64,000 nucleotides of DNA from Silene latifolia (Eukaryota; Streptophyta; Magnoliopsida; Caryophyllales; Caryophyllaceae): assembly GCF_048544455.1 (NCBI RefSeq), contig NC_133526.1:7394001-7458000 (forward strand), written 5' to 3'. Shown here in pieces: positions 23,078-34,389 of the stretch. The notes beneath the pieces were generated by a model. That model worked only from the letters and a program-made list of their open reading frames with translations, made no database searches and was not told where the DNA came from. The number at the start of each line of letters is the position of its first letter. Positions within the stretch are counted from its first letter, which is position 1. The position numbers and the translations under genes are program-made.

Positions 23078-25109
23078 AATATTCTATAAAAAAAGTGTAG
23101 ATATATCTGTTTTACTCTTAAAACGAATTTCAATACAACCACATAAAGATAATATGACAAACTTTTGCTTGCTCCTAAGCTAGACAATTTATCTTATCAA
23201 ATGACATGTAGCTATTTAACATGTTTTAATAATAAAATGAATATATTTAGTCTGAAACAAGAATTTGCAAAATTGTAAAATAAGTCTTACCTAAGAGTTG
23301 GAGCGACCAAGTACAATTCCAGATTACTTCATAGGCAATGTTTTGACTTTCGAATAACGTTGTCCGACTCTGAGAATATTTGTGTGTAAACTTTTTATCT
23401 CTGTTAAAAAAAATATATATCGAATGATGGGTAGTGTTTCACTTTAGCTCTCAATGTACTCCCTACGGATTTTTATACAACTAATTTTTTATTTTAAAAA
23501 AATCATTCTCTAGGGTCCAACATAAGATAAATGATTCTCAAGTGGGAAGGGAACGTGTATTACAATCACTGAATCACATTATTCTGAGTTTCATGGGGCC
23601 TTAGGCGAAATAGTCCATCGAATCTTATTCTAAAAAAAAATACTTATAATTTTCCTATAGTTTTATAACAAGTTATTTAATGAGAATATTCCAAAATATT
23701 GAGATGCTTTCTATAATACTCCAAATTATAAGATAAAGTTGCATTACTTTATTGGGAAAAGTTTTAACACTTTCAAAATTTGGTTTCTGAGAATTGTGAA
23801 CCATAATGATAAAAAAAATATCAGCAAATAAAAAACTATTCCTATATAGCTATTTGCCTAACTCACTTTATTTTATAATGAATGAAAACACCTATACTTG
23901 TAGAATTAAAATTTATGTTAGCTATTTAGACAGATAATCCTAAGTTTTTTTTTGTCTTCAATATTGAGTTTTATTAATATTGTTATAAAATCGTTCATTT
24001 TTCAATTACCACATGCTATGGAATTAAATAAAACTAAATATTGTTCTATTGTAAAACAAATGCAAATAATTTAAAATTTGGGAGTTTGTTTTTACCTTTT
24101 TTGTGTTGATAAACACATAATCTGTATGGACGTCAAAAATCTTTTGGGCTGGTTGCCATTTTTACAGGGTAAAGCTATGAAAAAAAAAAAAGTTATGCGG
24201 AAAAAAATCTTCCTTTTACATAATACTTCAACTTGAATAAATCAAATATATTTATATATAGTTTTTTCAATGCACCAATGACAATAAGTGCTAATGTGAA
24301 TTAATGCAAAGTAGTACACTGAATATAGATTAATACGTTACCCATATATTCATTTTACTATTCGGTCAAATGGCTTTACCTTATTAATTGGGCACACTTA
24401 ATTACTTACTTTTATTTGGTCAATACATTTTGAATTCTTATGCATTTACAAAGATTAATATTTAATCATTTACAAAGATTATATACTATTAATCATAAAT
24501 ATATGAATTTTATGCATGTATACTTAACTAATCAAAAGAGACAAATGTCGAATACACACGCTTTCATCCCAGTATATAAATATAAGATAAGATAAGATTG
24601 TTTACAATCGAGGTTTTCGATTTTGTAATCTCTTATTCATAGTCTATCATTTTTATATTTTGGAATTTTCTACATAATACCCTATATGATATCCATCTGT
24701 TTTTTAAACATCACTTGTACCCTTAAATTTTATAAATTGTTCATAAAACTGCTAAATTAATAAAATTTGACTTTTCTAACAGTTAAATTTAATACAGAAA
24801 AATATATTTAAGATTGAGTAAACAAGATTTGTAATAATAGTTGAAAAATTATCGCTAAACAATTAATGGAAAATACATAAACTGAACATTTAAAATGACC
24901 AATCAGAGCATTTTGAATATTTTTAAAAGGTTTCATTATGTTTAAGTTTACCAGATATGTTTCCAAAAGTTCTAGGGTACTACGTAGAATTCAAATAAAC
25001 ACAGGGATATCATGTAGAAAAATTAAACCCTTATACTCGTATATTTTTTAATTTCGTAGGACAAAATTATTAGTAATGAGAGTAGTGAAATTAATAATAT
25101 ATTTTTTAA

Positions 25110-25570
25110 TTTTCACTTGTACCCCTTTGTTATTGGTTAATCTCACTTATACCCTTTATTTTCAAGAAAGCCCACTTGTACCCTCCAACTTTCTAATTAT
25201 TCTCACTTATACCCCTTAAGTATAAGTTAATCTCACTTGTAATCGTAATACCAAGAACCAACAATCTTGAACACTTAACACTTTATTTTAGCATTTGAAA
25301 TACCCTTAAAAGATTTACTTTCTTTCTTCATAACTTATTTATTATATTTCCCCACTATCAAATTTTCCGAGTATAGTTAAAGGGGTAGGAAGGAATAGTA
25401 AATAATGAAGTGAAGAAGAAGGGTAAAAAATGAATATTTACATAGCCCTTAGCCTCTTATGGTCACGGTTGGTGTATAACTAAAAACTGTAGGGTATGAG
25501 CGGGCTTTTCTGAAGAATAAGGGTACAAGTGAGATTAGCCTATACTAGAGGGGTATAAGTGAGAATTTTC
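25110..25570. mobile_element. fold-back element with CACTTGTACCCC arms
   Basis: The left arm TTTTCACTTGTACCCCTTTG and AATCTCACTTATACCC is mirrored at the right by GGGTACAAGTGAGATT and GGGGTATAAGTGAGAATTTT. TTAA lies on both sides (25106-25109, 25571-25574). The middle has no coding capacity. The superfamily is uncertain; TTAA would fit a piggyBac-like target but could be chance. Confidence 0.6.
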
Positions 25571-25574
25571 TTAA

Positions 25575-26492
25575 CGAGAATATTAAAAGTAAGAGTAGTG
25601 AATATATCTCATAATTTGTTTGATAATTTTTTTTCTAAATCATAATATTATAAAAAGTTTATAATAGGAGCGCGAGTAATTAAAATATTTGTAGTAGAAT
25701 AGCGGGAGACTGAGAGTAGTGAAGGTAACAATAGTCACAATATGACTAGTGAAAATAACGGTAATCCCCCTACTACTAAGAGAATAAAAATTCTCTTAGT
25801 TTTCCCGTCTAAACAACTCCTACTTAATTGGGCCTATTTTCTGGATATTGACACCACAACATTAGACGGATTGTAAATTGTGGATCATATAAGTAGCCCA
25901 CATTTTTCTATCCCACATGTCAAAGTAAAAAACTATTAATAGCCCACGTTTTTGAATTAGCCATTGTTTTTACCGATTTTTGTTTTAAGATTAATACGCA
26001 TTTTAATTAGATTATACAACTAACTTAATTATATTATTAATGTCATAAAATAGTTGTATGTAATGATATACCATTATTTTTAATAGTAATAAAATAGTAA
26101 CTTTTTTAAAGTATTTTTTTGATGGTAATAAGCATTTTTTTACCTTCTATTAATATTAATATTAATAGACTATAACAATTAATTAAATCATAATTCATTT
26201 ATGCAAATACTTTAATTGAGAGCGTCTCTTTATAAAATAAATCTAAAAAATGTCGTGCTTTAGCACGGGAACTACACTAGTAACAAGTAATTTAATAAAA
26301 GTAACAATAATAACTGAAAATATAGTGAAAGTAACACTAATAACATTAAGAATCGTGAAACTAAGAGTAATAGTAGCAACATGACTAGTGGACATATAAA
26401 ATAAAATTTAAATGGTAATTTTAGGTAGCCGAACACCAACACTAGTTATTGAAAAACGAGCACGAATATCATAGTTTATGACCACAGACGCA
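25575..26492. other. AT-rich spacer before the UGT gene's 3' end
   Basis: No gene. It holds minisatellite-like GTAGTGAAAGTAAC repeats (25690-25760, 26290-26400) and a Helitron-type 3' terminus (26254-26281). Confidence 0.5.
26254..26281 (+). mobile_element. Helitron-type 3' end
   Basis: A perfect 6-bp stem CGTGCT-TT-AGCACG (26254-26267) is followed 9 bp later by the terminal CTAGT (26277-26281). A hairpin about 10 bp before CTRRT defines Helitron 3' ends. The matching TC 5' end was not located, so the length of the element is unknown. Confidence 0.55.
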
Positions 26493-27926
26493 TCATTTTG
26501 TGACCCGAGCAACGAACGAGTCCATTTCTAAACGAGAAGCACCACCTTCAGCCATGGCTCGACGTACATCAACGCAAACTCTCTGAACATTTTTCCTAAT
26601 CTCAAGTCCCTCCTCTGAATCCATCAACTTTCTTATTGCATTCTCAATCGTAATCGACTTCACAATTTCCGACCGCTTAGCCCAATCCCTAACTACAACG
26701 CCAATTTTCAAAACCTCTGTCACAAAAGTAGCATTTTTCGGATGGTCAGAATGTATTGGCCAAGTCGCAATTGGTACACCCATACTCATACTTTCAAGAC
26801 ATGAAAGCCAACCACAATGGCTTAAGAAACCACCTATAGACGGATGCGCTAATATCTCGAGTTGTGGGACCCACTCTCGTACAACTATTCCCTTGTCTTT
26901 GATCATCTCCTCGTACCCTTCTGGTAATAATGCTGATAAATTAGTTACTCCTCCTTCCGTCTCCTCGTTTCCTTTATCAGCGCTTCTTAGCGCCCAGATG
27001 AACTTCTGACCGCTTCTTTCTAACCCGATTGCCAATTCCTCAATTTGTTTTTCGTGTAGTGTCGTTGCTGATCCGAAAGCGACTAATATGACAGATGATT
27101 CTGTTTTTTGCTTGTCTAGCCATTGTAGACATATGTTTCTTTCTTTGTTGGGTAATTGGTCTTTTTCGGGTTCAGGTATCGGGTGAAATGGGCCCACCGC
27201 GTATGTTTTAACTGATAGCGACTCTAATAAGTCGACATATGTACCTTCTATCACCCGGGACGTGTTAATGAGAAATCCCGACTCAGAACCCAATAACTTC
27301 TCTTGTTTGGCCAAAAACTCGACAAACTCGGGTGTAAAACACCCGTCGTTAGTCGGGACAATGGAAGGATCAATTACTTGAGAGCCTAACACCAAAGGAT
27401 TATTCCCCGGCATAGTCTCCCAGTAATGGAAGAAAGTCGTAAAAGCCGAGGGAGCGATAAAGTTGTATAGTTCAACATTTGGGATAGTTTTTGCATCCTG
27501 AACAACAAAAGCCATAAAATAATCATGGATGATTATGAGTTTAGTATACTTTTGTGCCAACTCCGCGACTAATTCAAACACGGGTTGGCGGAGTTTAGGA
27601 ATAATGTCGAAAAGTGGTTGGAGGTGGTCAGGGAACTGGACTGACGGGTCATGGTTCGGGTTAGGGGGAGGTGAGCTGAAATTTGGGAGTTGCAGGTCAT
27701 GAAACTGAATTTTACCACAGAAGTCATTCGGGTCAGAGACTTGAAGACGGAGTTTTGCTTGGCGGTTGTGCTGACCGGGTGCGGCCACGTGGACCGGGAA
27801 TCCGTAGTTAGTTAAGAGGTAGGTGAAGTTGAGGATTGCAGTGAGATGGCCTTGGGGTAGGAAGGGTACTGCCAGGAATGCAATTGTTTGGTGTTTAACA
27901 CCATTTTTAATGTTACTATTTTCCAT
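26493..27926 (-). CDS. UDP-glycosyltransferase, zeatin O-glucosyltransferase-like
   Basis: A single-exon family-1 UGT of 477 aa. The start at 27926 (MENSNIKNG) is preferred over an in-frame ATG 27 bp upstream because it gives the usual family length. The N-terminal domain has the catalytic-type His27 in FLPQGHL. The C-terminal PSPG box spans about residues 352-395 (WVPQLEILAHPSIGG to HSDH). Overall resemblance is to zeatin O-glucosyl/xylosyltransferases (UGT93-type, cytosolic, sugar transfer to the hydroxyl of cytokinins or related small molecules). Two PSPG positions are unusual: HCGWLS instead of HCGWNS, and a final His where Gln is usual. The true acceptor and sugar donor are therefore uncertain. 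The frame is intact, with no sign of decay. Confidence 0.88.
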   Translation of the reverse strand: MENSNIKNGVKHQTIAFLAVPFLPQGHLTAILNFTYLLTNYGFPVHVAAPGQHNRQAKLRLQVSDPNDFCGKIQFHDLQLPNFSSPPPNPNHDPSVQFPDHLQPLFDIIPKLRQPVFELVAELAQKYTKLIIIHDYFMAFVVQDAKTIPNVELYNFIAPSAFTTFFHYWETMPGNNPLVLGSQVIDPSIVPTNDGCFTPEFVEFLAKQEKLLGSESGFLINTSRVIEGTYVDLLESLSVKTYAVGPFHPIPEPEKDQLPNKERNICLQWLDKQKTESSVILVAFGSATTLHEKQIEELAIGLERSGQKFIWALRSADKGNEETEGGVTNLSALLPEGYEEMIKDKGIVVREWVPQLEILAHPSIGGFLSHCGWLSCLESMSMGVPIATWPIHSDHPKNATFVTEVLKIGVVVRDWAKRSEIVKSITIENAIRKLMDSEEGLEIRKNVQRVCVDVRRAMAEGGASRLEMDSFVARVTK

Positions 27927-28011
27927 AATTTTGGTATTATAATTGGCAAACAAAAATTGGGGTGAGGTTATTGTTTAATTTGTGTGTGGCTACATTTGTT
28001 TGCAGTGTGTG

Positions 28012-28020
28012 AATTTATAG
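28012..28020 (-). promoter_or_regulatory. TATA box of the UGT gene
   Basis: On the minus strand CTATAAATT lies about 86 bp upstream of the chosen ATG at 27926, a normal distance for a plant core promoter with a short leader. Confidence 0.55.
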
Positions 28021-28090
28021 TGTACTGGCAGCTTACAGCCAATTCGGTTTATCGAATTTTATCTTGACCGATAAGAGCAAGTCTTTTGTA

Positions 28091-28219
28091 ACAAAAATTC
28101 TTGTGTCCTTCGGGAGGGTACCGTCCTCCTTACACCTAAAACTAATCCACTAAATAAAAAATATTATAAATGGTTAGTTGTAAGGAGCACGGTCCTCCCG
28201 GAAGACACAAGAATTTTTT
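28091..28219. mobile_element. short fold-back MITE (about 129 bp)
   Basis: AAAAATTCTTGTGTCCTTCGGG and GTCCTCCTTACA at the left are mirrored by TGTAAGGAGCACGGTCCTCC and CCGGAAGACACAAGAATTTTT at the right, with arms of about 40 bp. It sits about 80 bp beyond the UGT TATA box. Confidence 0.7.
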
Positions 28220-28629
28220 CCTTTTGTAAAACGTAAAATAAGTCACTGAACAAGTGTTGAAAGTAAATGGTTATTATAAGTTACAATGACTACGAAAAAT
28301 ATAAAATGGTTTAGAGAAAAATTTAGTAACGACTAACGAACAACGGTAAATTGATTCATGACTTAATTAAATTGGGTACTAAAATAATTTTTAAAGTGGT
28401 TATTAAAAATATGGAAAATAGGTTTATATCGGACACAGACGGGACTACTAGGGGAAAAGCGGATTAAAAAATTATTATAAAGGATGTCTTTTACCAGAGT
28501 TGATAATTTGATGATATGCTCGTTAGTTCAATTATTTTATCCTTTTATACTACGAGAGTCGAGAGTATGTCTTTTGTGAAACTGCGTGAAAGTTATTGTT
28601 TTGAGTTTATATGTCGCATATAGAGCTAT

Positions 28630-28965
28630 CTTCGAACTGGGCTCGGGTCGGGGCGGGCTTACCTAAGGCGGGCCAGGTCCATTTGGCTAGGCCCGCGACA
28701 GACCCAGGGGAGGGGCGGGTTTGGCCGGGCCAGGCCGGGCTGTGAATATGTTTGACCCGGGCCAGGCCGTTGTGGGTAGAGGGCGGGCTGGGCTTACGGG
28801 CCTTTTTTTTACTTTTTTTTGAATTTACTAAATAGGCGGGCCGGGTCTCGATTTTGTGACCCGTGCCAGGTCAACGATGGGAGGCGGGCTGGGCGGGTCT
28901 GATCGGGTCGGGCCGGGCTGTGTGCTGAGAGATCAAACAAGGCGGGCTAGGCTAGAGTAGTCAAT
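28630..28965 (+). repeat. GC-rich degenerate GGCGGGC/GGGTC repeat
   Basis: A GC-rich island in AT-rich DNA made of variations on GGCGGGCTGGGC, GGGCCAGGCCGGGC and GGGTCGGGGCGGGC, without a fixed period. There is no open coding region. A similar but AT-richer GGGTCAGGTCA tract occurs at 59335-59765. Confidence 0.7.
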
Positions 28966-30702
28966 GCTGATAGCCACCTCTAGTCGCATCACGGGACATT
29001 TTTAGCCTATTTCTTTTAGAATGTTACTCCAAATATAAATGGTATACAGGTTGATGGTCTAAAACTTAAAGCCCAATAGAAATAACAAAGTTAGCCCAAT
29101 ATCATTGAAAAGTTTTTCTTTTTCGGTGTTGATTGGGAATATTCTTTAACGACAGTCGACACCTGAGTCAATCTTCTTTAATGTATCGAAGGCAACAACT
29201 AATGCGATTGAACTACTCCTACTATTTACGGAGAACAATTTTAAAATAGTGCTTAATAGTACATTATTTTATAGTTACTAACCTTATTGTTGATATATGT
29301 AAAGAATCATATATTAATTCACATGTGAGTGTCCCACATTGAAGGAGAAAGAGAGATTGTATCACTTTATAATTAAGATGGTTACTCCTTCTATTGCCAA
29401 TTGGTTTAGGATGAAACCTCTCTTGTGTTATTAAGTGATCCGTTTCTCCTCCATTTGGATACTCTTATAGAATGTTACGTTCAGAGATTGTTAAGAGTGG
29501 TGCTAAATCCCGTTTACAAATTATTTCAAATTGTCGACAAATAAATTAAATGGAAAAATTTGACCTTTTTGTAATTTACACTCAACATCTCTTTAATTTC
29601 TCTCTTCCCTCAAATTTCAAATTAACTTTGAAATTAGAAGTTCATTATCAACGATTTGAAATAATGTGTCAATGTTTATGGTTTATGGCAAATTGGTAAA
29701 AATAATGTGGAATTGTGACAAATTGGCCAAAAATATTATAACCATGTTTTGTTTACTATTCTTATAACTAAATTTGAGCAAACTACCCTTGCCCAAATTA
29801 ATTACCCAATTAAAAACACTAATTGAAATCTTGGCAAATATGGCAATTTGAGAGAACTCAGTTCCGATATAATCCAACCTACCCTTGCCAAATTAATGAC
29901 CCAACTAAAGACGAGTCAGTTCGAGCCATGTCGATTTCGGGTTTGCAAGAATTCGGGTCTTGTGCACTCTTGTCATTCGAATCTAGGTCATTTTCGGGTC
30001 AGCTATTATCAAGTTATTTATGAATAATAATCAGTTTCTAACAATAAGCATTTGGGTCGATTATATTGGGTCGGACAACTCGGATTTCGAGTCATTTTTA
30101 CCGGGTATAAGTACGAGTCATTTCTGTCAAAATCAATTATTTGGCTATCCGTCAATTGAATAAAGGTTATTTTGGATTTCATCATTTTTGGGGTCAATTT
30201 ATAATTTATAAGGATGGGAGAATGGAGAAGTATCTGATTTCGATCGAGTTTGGATAAAGTTGGATTATTTCAAATTTTGGATCATAGTAGAGTTGCTAAG
30301 GACGAGTCTCGGATCAATTTTTTTGAATCGGACTACTTGCGCAAGGGTAGTTTTGTCAAATCTATTTGGAATAATGAAAATTAAGCAAAATGTAACTTTT
30401 ATGGCAAATTCGTCACAATTCTTCTTCTTTTTTACCAATTCGTCACAAGTCATAGTTTTTTTACCAATCTGACCAATACCCTTCACTTTTTTTTACCAAT
30501 TTGGTTGTTTGGCCGAGAATTTGGGATACTATATGATGATATTCTTGTACGTGTTAACTACATCTCATTGGGCCCAGCTTATCATGCTTATGATATTTTG
30601 TCTCATCTATACATGGACTAGCTGTCCATGGCCCAAAATGACTATTGCAGGTGTTATTGTCCATTTGATTGGATTCTTTCACAAATTTAGTTTTGGAAAT
30701 AA
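28966..30702. other. intergenic spacer with repeat relics
   Basis: No gene was recognised. Around 29320-29460 a piece with GAGTGTCCCACATTG and ATTGGTTTAGGATGAAACC resembles the ends of small plant LTR elements (solo LTR or TRIM). Between about 29680 and 30500 the words GGCAAATTGGTAAAAA and TTTTTACCAATTCGTCACAA are inverted, suggesting an ~800-bp fold-back relic with CGGGTC-rich DNA inside. Confidence 0.4.
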
Positions 30703-31039
30703 TCTATATATATATATAAAAGAGAGTTTTTTCGAGCGATCTGAGAGCGTCCACATCATCAAAAATCAATTTAGGAAAGTATAATTTTTGATGTAAAAAA
30801 TAAAGTGAAAAACCTTTTAATTATTATAATATGTATATTTCCTAAATTATATTCAAGTGATATTTCCAATTTTTATATCAAACATTTACATTTCATTTGA
30901 CAAAAAAATATCGTTAAAAAAATTATGAAAATAATATAATTAGCTTTGTGGTAAAAAATGCTATCATTAGAGTACAGATTTCATATTATTTGCACATATT
31001 AAAGATGGTGTACTTCTTAATACGTAAAATTGTGTACTT

Positions 31040-33565
31040 TTTAGTATGTTTTGTCCCACATTGGAAAATAAGTAGGTGTGGTGAATATACTACATATAAA
31101 TAGTAGAATTGTCCCACATCAAAAGATTAGTATAAGGTGATGTGATCCTATGATTATAAATAGGAGACATATTTGAAACTTATGTATCCACCCAAAATTT
31201 TTTGAGTCTCATAAATATTGTTTTAATAAAGAGCTCTTAAGATTTTATATCATTATCTACGATATGATATAAAAAATAAAGTGGAAATCGTCGGGAACTA
31301 CCCGGGAAAGAGTTAAGAACATGAACAAGAAAATCAAAAAATACAAAACTAAAGGTTTTACTAATGGTAGTCTCCTAACACAGTACAAAACTAAAGATTT
31401 TACTAATGGTTGTCTTCTAAATGCAATAATAGAGCGTTAATGAGTCGTTATATGTACGATATAGAGATCCCTATCTAATGATCGAGACTAAGTGGTTTTA
31501 CTTTCAAAGAAAAATAATATGTATACAATAGTGGTTTTTTTAAGAAGAGACATGTATTTCTTGGTATGTTATATCTTTCACATTGAAAAATAATGTAGGC
31601 ATGATGAACATACTACGTCTAAATAATTAAATTATGTATTTCACATTGAAATAATAGTATACGGTAGGGTGATTCTATAATTAAATTATGTATCTCACAT
31701 TGTATTGTATTGTATTTTCTCATTATTAAATCGGGTTGATGCCAAAGTAGGTGCAAAAAAAAATGGTGTACTTAGTATGTTATTTGTCATACATTGAAAA
31801 GTAATGTAAGTGTGGTGAATATACCATGTATAAATATTAGAAATGTCCCACATCGGAAGATTACCATAAGACAGAGTGATCTTATGATTATAAATAGAAG
31901 TCATAACCCAAAACCTTTTGATTCTCTTAAGGGGTCGTTTGGTTCAACAAGTCGGAATGGAATGGAATGGAGTTTGATAGTAGGATGGTATGGGGTTCTA
32001 AATCCATACTTGTCTAATGTTGTTTGGTTCACCACAAATTATAAAGAGGAGTATGAAGTTTGAATCCAAGGGGGGAGGGTGGGTATGGGATTCCAAGGGG
32101 TTAGGGTAGAGTTAGAATCCATTGGGTATCTAACTCCATTCCAAATCATCCCAACCAAACAATGGAATGGATCTAATCCATTCCAATATACCCAACCAAA
32201 CACCCCCTAAGTATTGTCAGAGAGAGCTCTTAAAAGAGTTTGTATTACTGTCTATACAATAATGATTTCTAACCTAAGTTAACCATTGGAAAATCTTTTA
32301 GTTATTATAATATATACTCTGTATTTCTTATTTTATATTCAAGTGATGTTTCTAATTTTTATATAAAAACTTTTACATTTCATTTGGCAAAATAATGTCC
32401 GTAAAAAAATTATGAAAATAATATTATTAGATTCATGGTAAGAAATGCTATCATTAGAGTATATATAGATTTCATATAATTTGCACATATTAAAGATGGT
32501 GTATTTCATAGTATGTTATATGTCCCACATTGAAAAATAATATAGGTGTGATAAATATACTACATATAAAAAATAGAATTTTCCCACATCGAAATATAGC
32601 ATAAATGGGTGATTCTATGATTATAAATAGGAGACATCCTTAGAACTTAGGCATCAACCCGAAATCTTTTGAGTCTCTTAAGTATTGTTTTGGAGAACTC
32701 TTAAAAGTTTATATCATTATATTTTCTACCTATAGATTTTATATGTCCCATATTGAAAAATAATGTAGGTGTGGTAAATATACTACGTTTAAATAATATA
32801 ATTAGAATTAGAGTATAGGTTCCTATCATTTACACATATTTTAATTATGATAAAAAAAAATAGAAAACAAACGTCCATGGTAGCATGTGTAATCTATTAA
32901 AGTTTAAGGTTACCGTGAGAAATTTTCAATATTATAATGATATAGTTAATTAAATTTTCATTTAAAAGAAAGAGATATCTATACCAATAAAACAATAAAG
33001 GGGTATCATTTTTTAATTGTTATTTTATTGTCACGTCATCAAACTTAACGTCCATTTAACAGCCTTTACATTAGGAGGTATCATGGGCAAAAAAATGGAA
33101 CTTCAAGGGTACCATAGGCAGATTCTTAAAAATAGGAGTAACATGGAAAATCTGACAAAATTAAGGGGAACCACGGGAAATTTCCGTATCTCAATTATGT
33201 TAAATTTTTTTGAAGAAAAACAACGTACAAATATTAACGGAGAGTACTTGATTATATTATTAAATTTAAATATAATTATTAGATATAATGAGTAGCAATT
33301 TTCCGTATTCGGTATTCGGGATCTGGTTAGATGTCGAACTAAGTGCAAAAAAGATGGTGAAATTCTGAGTATGTTATTTGTCCCACATTGAAAAACAATG
33401 CAGGTTTGATGAATATATATTACGTATAAATAGTAGAATTGTCCCACATCAGAAAAAAAATCCAAGTTTGGTAAATATATTACTTATAAATAGTAGAATT
33501 GTCCCACATCGACTTATTAGTATAACGCGGGGTGATTATATGGTTATAAATAAGAGTTAACTCAT
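31040..33565 (+). repeat. dispersed TGTCCCACATTGAAAAATAA units
   Basis: At least six copies (starting near 31048, 31564, 31783, 32517, 32748 and 33378) share TGTCCCACATTGAAAAATAA, then GGTGTGGTGAATATACTAC, a second GTCCCACATCG, a TATA-like TTATAAATAGGAG, and often GAGTCTCTTAAGTATTG. The order looks like a small LTR or promoter unit (TRIM-like) that multiplied inside the Helitron-like element. The first and fourth copies include a longer shared left flank. Confidence 0.6.
31931..32207. mobile_element. Tourist-type MITE (277 bp) inside the Helitron-like element
   Basis: Ends GGGGTCGTTTGGTT and AACCAAACACCCCC, flanked by TAA (31928-31930, 32208-32210). The arms contain GGAATGGAATGGA and TCCATTCCA. 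It interrupts one of the TGTCCCACATTG units, so it is younger than that unit. Confidence 0.85.
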
Positions 33566-33724
33566 GTATATATATTAATCTTTTATTTTTTTTTAAAGAG
33601 ATATTTTAATAATATGTAAACAAATCATTAGACATAGAATGTAAACATTAAACCCTTATAACGTTTTTTTTGCATTATAAATAAGTTAATTACCCCGTTG
33701 CAACGCACGGGCATTCAAACTAGT

Positions 33725-34389
33725 ATGAGTAATAAATAGAGAACGTAAGATTAACCAATTTAAATTTTCTTAGGGAAAATTACACGAATTTAAATGAGGA
33801 TGTAAAAGATAATATACATAAGTGTCAAGTTTCATCTGAAAATATCATAAGATATCTTAGAATTTTCTTTGATCAATATTGTTTTATATTTGTTAGTTTT
33901 GTTTTCTTTTTACCATGTTGTATGACATAAATAAATGAATGGAGTATAGAACAACATCACCGCTTTAATCCCAAAATAAATGGAGTATATCTTTAAAATA
34001 AAGGTGGTTGTACAATTTAGAATGGCTTTACTCATATTAATCCCTTTCATTTTTTGTCTTCCTATTTCGATTTCTAGAGTCAACAAATTTAGCAACAATC
34101 TTAACTAAGCTCAAAAATAAAATAATGTTAATACAAAAAATTAATATATTTATATCTATTGGTGCCACATCACAAGTTATTGTAACCTGATATAACTCAT
34201 ATAAGAGGTTAAACTTAAGCGAGTCTATGTTGAGAAGATGTTGTCCAGAGTTGAGTTTATTTTCAATTAAAATGCAGTTTGCCTTATTTTAAGATGGTGG
34301 GTAATACTTAATAGCATTACGTAATATTACTATGAATTAAACTTTATTTTTATTTTTATTTTAATTGAGAGACAATTAATGAAAAAAAA
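33725..34389. other. AT-rich spacer, nothing recognised
   Basis: No coding region, terminal repeats or RNA gene were seen. Short frames on the minus strand are not supported by any domain or neighbour. Confidence 0.4.

Larger units (their letters stand above)
18540..25080. repeat. CYP89A duplication, copy B
   Basis: Partner of 12560-17120. It is longer because of about 1.1 kb of insertions near 21526-22650, a Mutator-like MITE at 22966-23077 and a larger intron. Apart from the P450 gene no coding region was seen. The spacer 23078-25080 is AT-rich with short meaningless frames. Confidence 0.8.
30703..33724 (+). mobile_element. non-autonomous Helitron-like element (about 3.0 kb)
   Basis: The left end TCTATATATATATATAAAAG followed by GAGCGTCCACATCATC is a typical plant Helitron 5' end. 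The right end has a palindrome-rich hairpin (CCCGTTGCAACGCACGGG, 33694-33711) 8 bp before CTAGT (33720-33724). The left flank base is A as expected, but the right flank is A instead of the usual T. No Rep/helicase was seen. The interior carries two copies of a ~470-bp block (about 30790-31260 and 32270-32735) and several further partial copies. Confidence 0.6.

Noticed and set aside
30260-30784. Short open frames on both strands
   Set aside because: Located in a repeat relic and the left end of the Helitron-like element. Composition is AT-driven.
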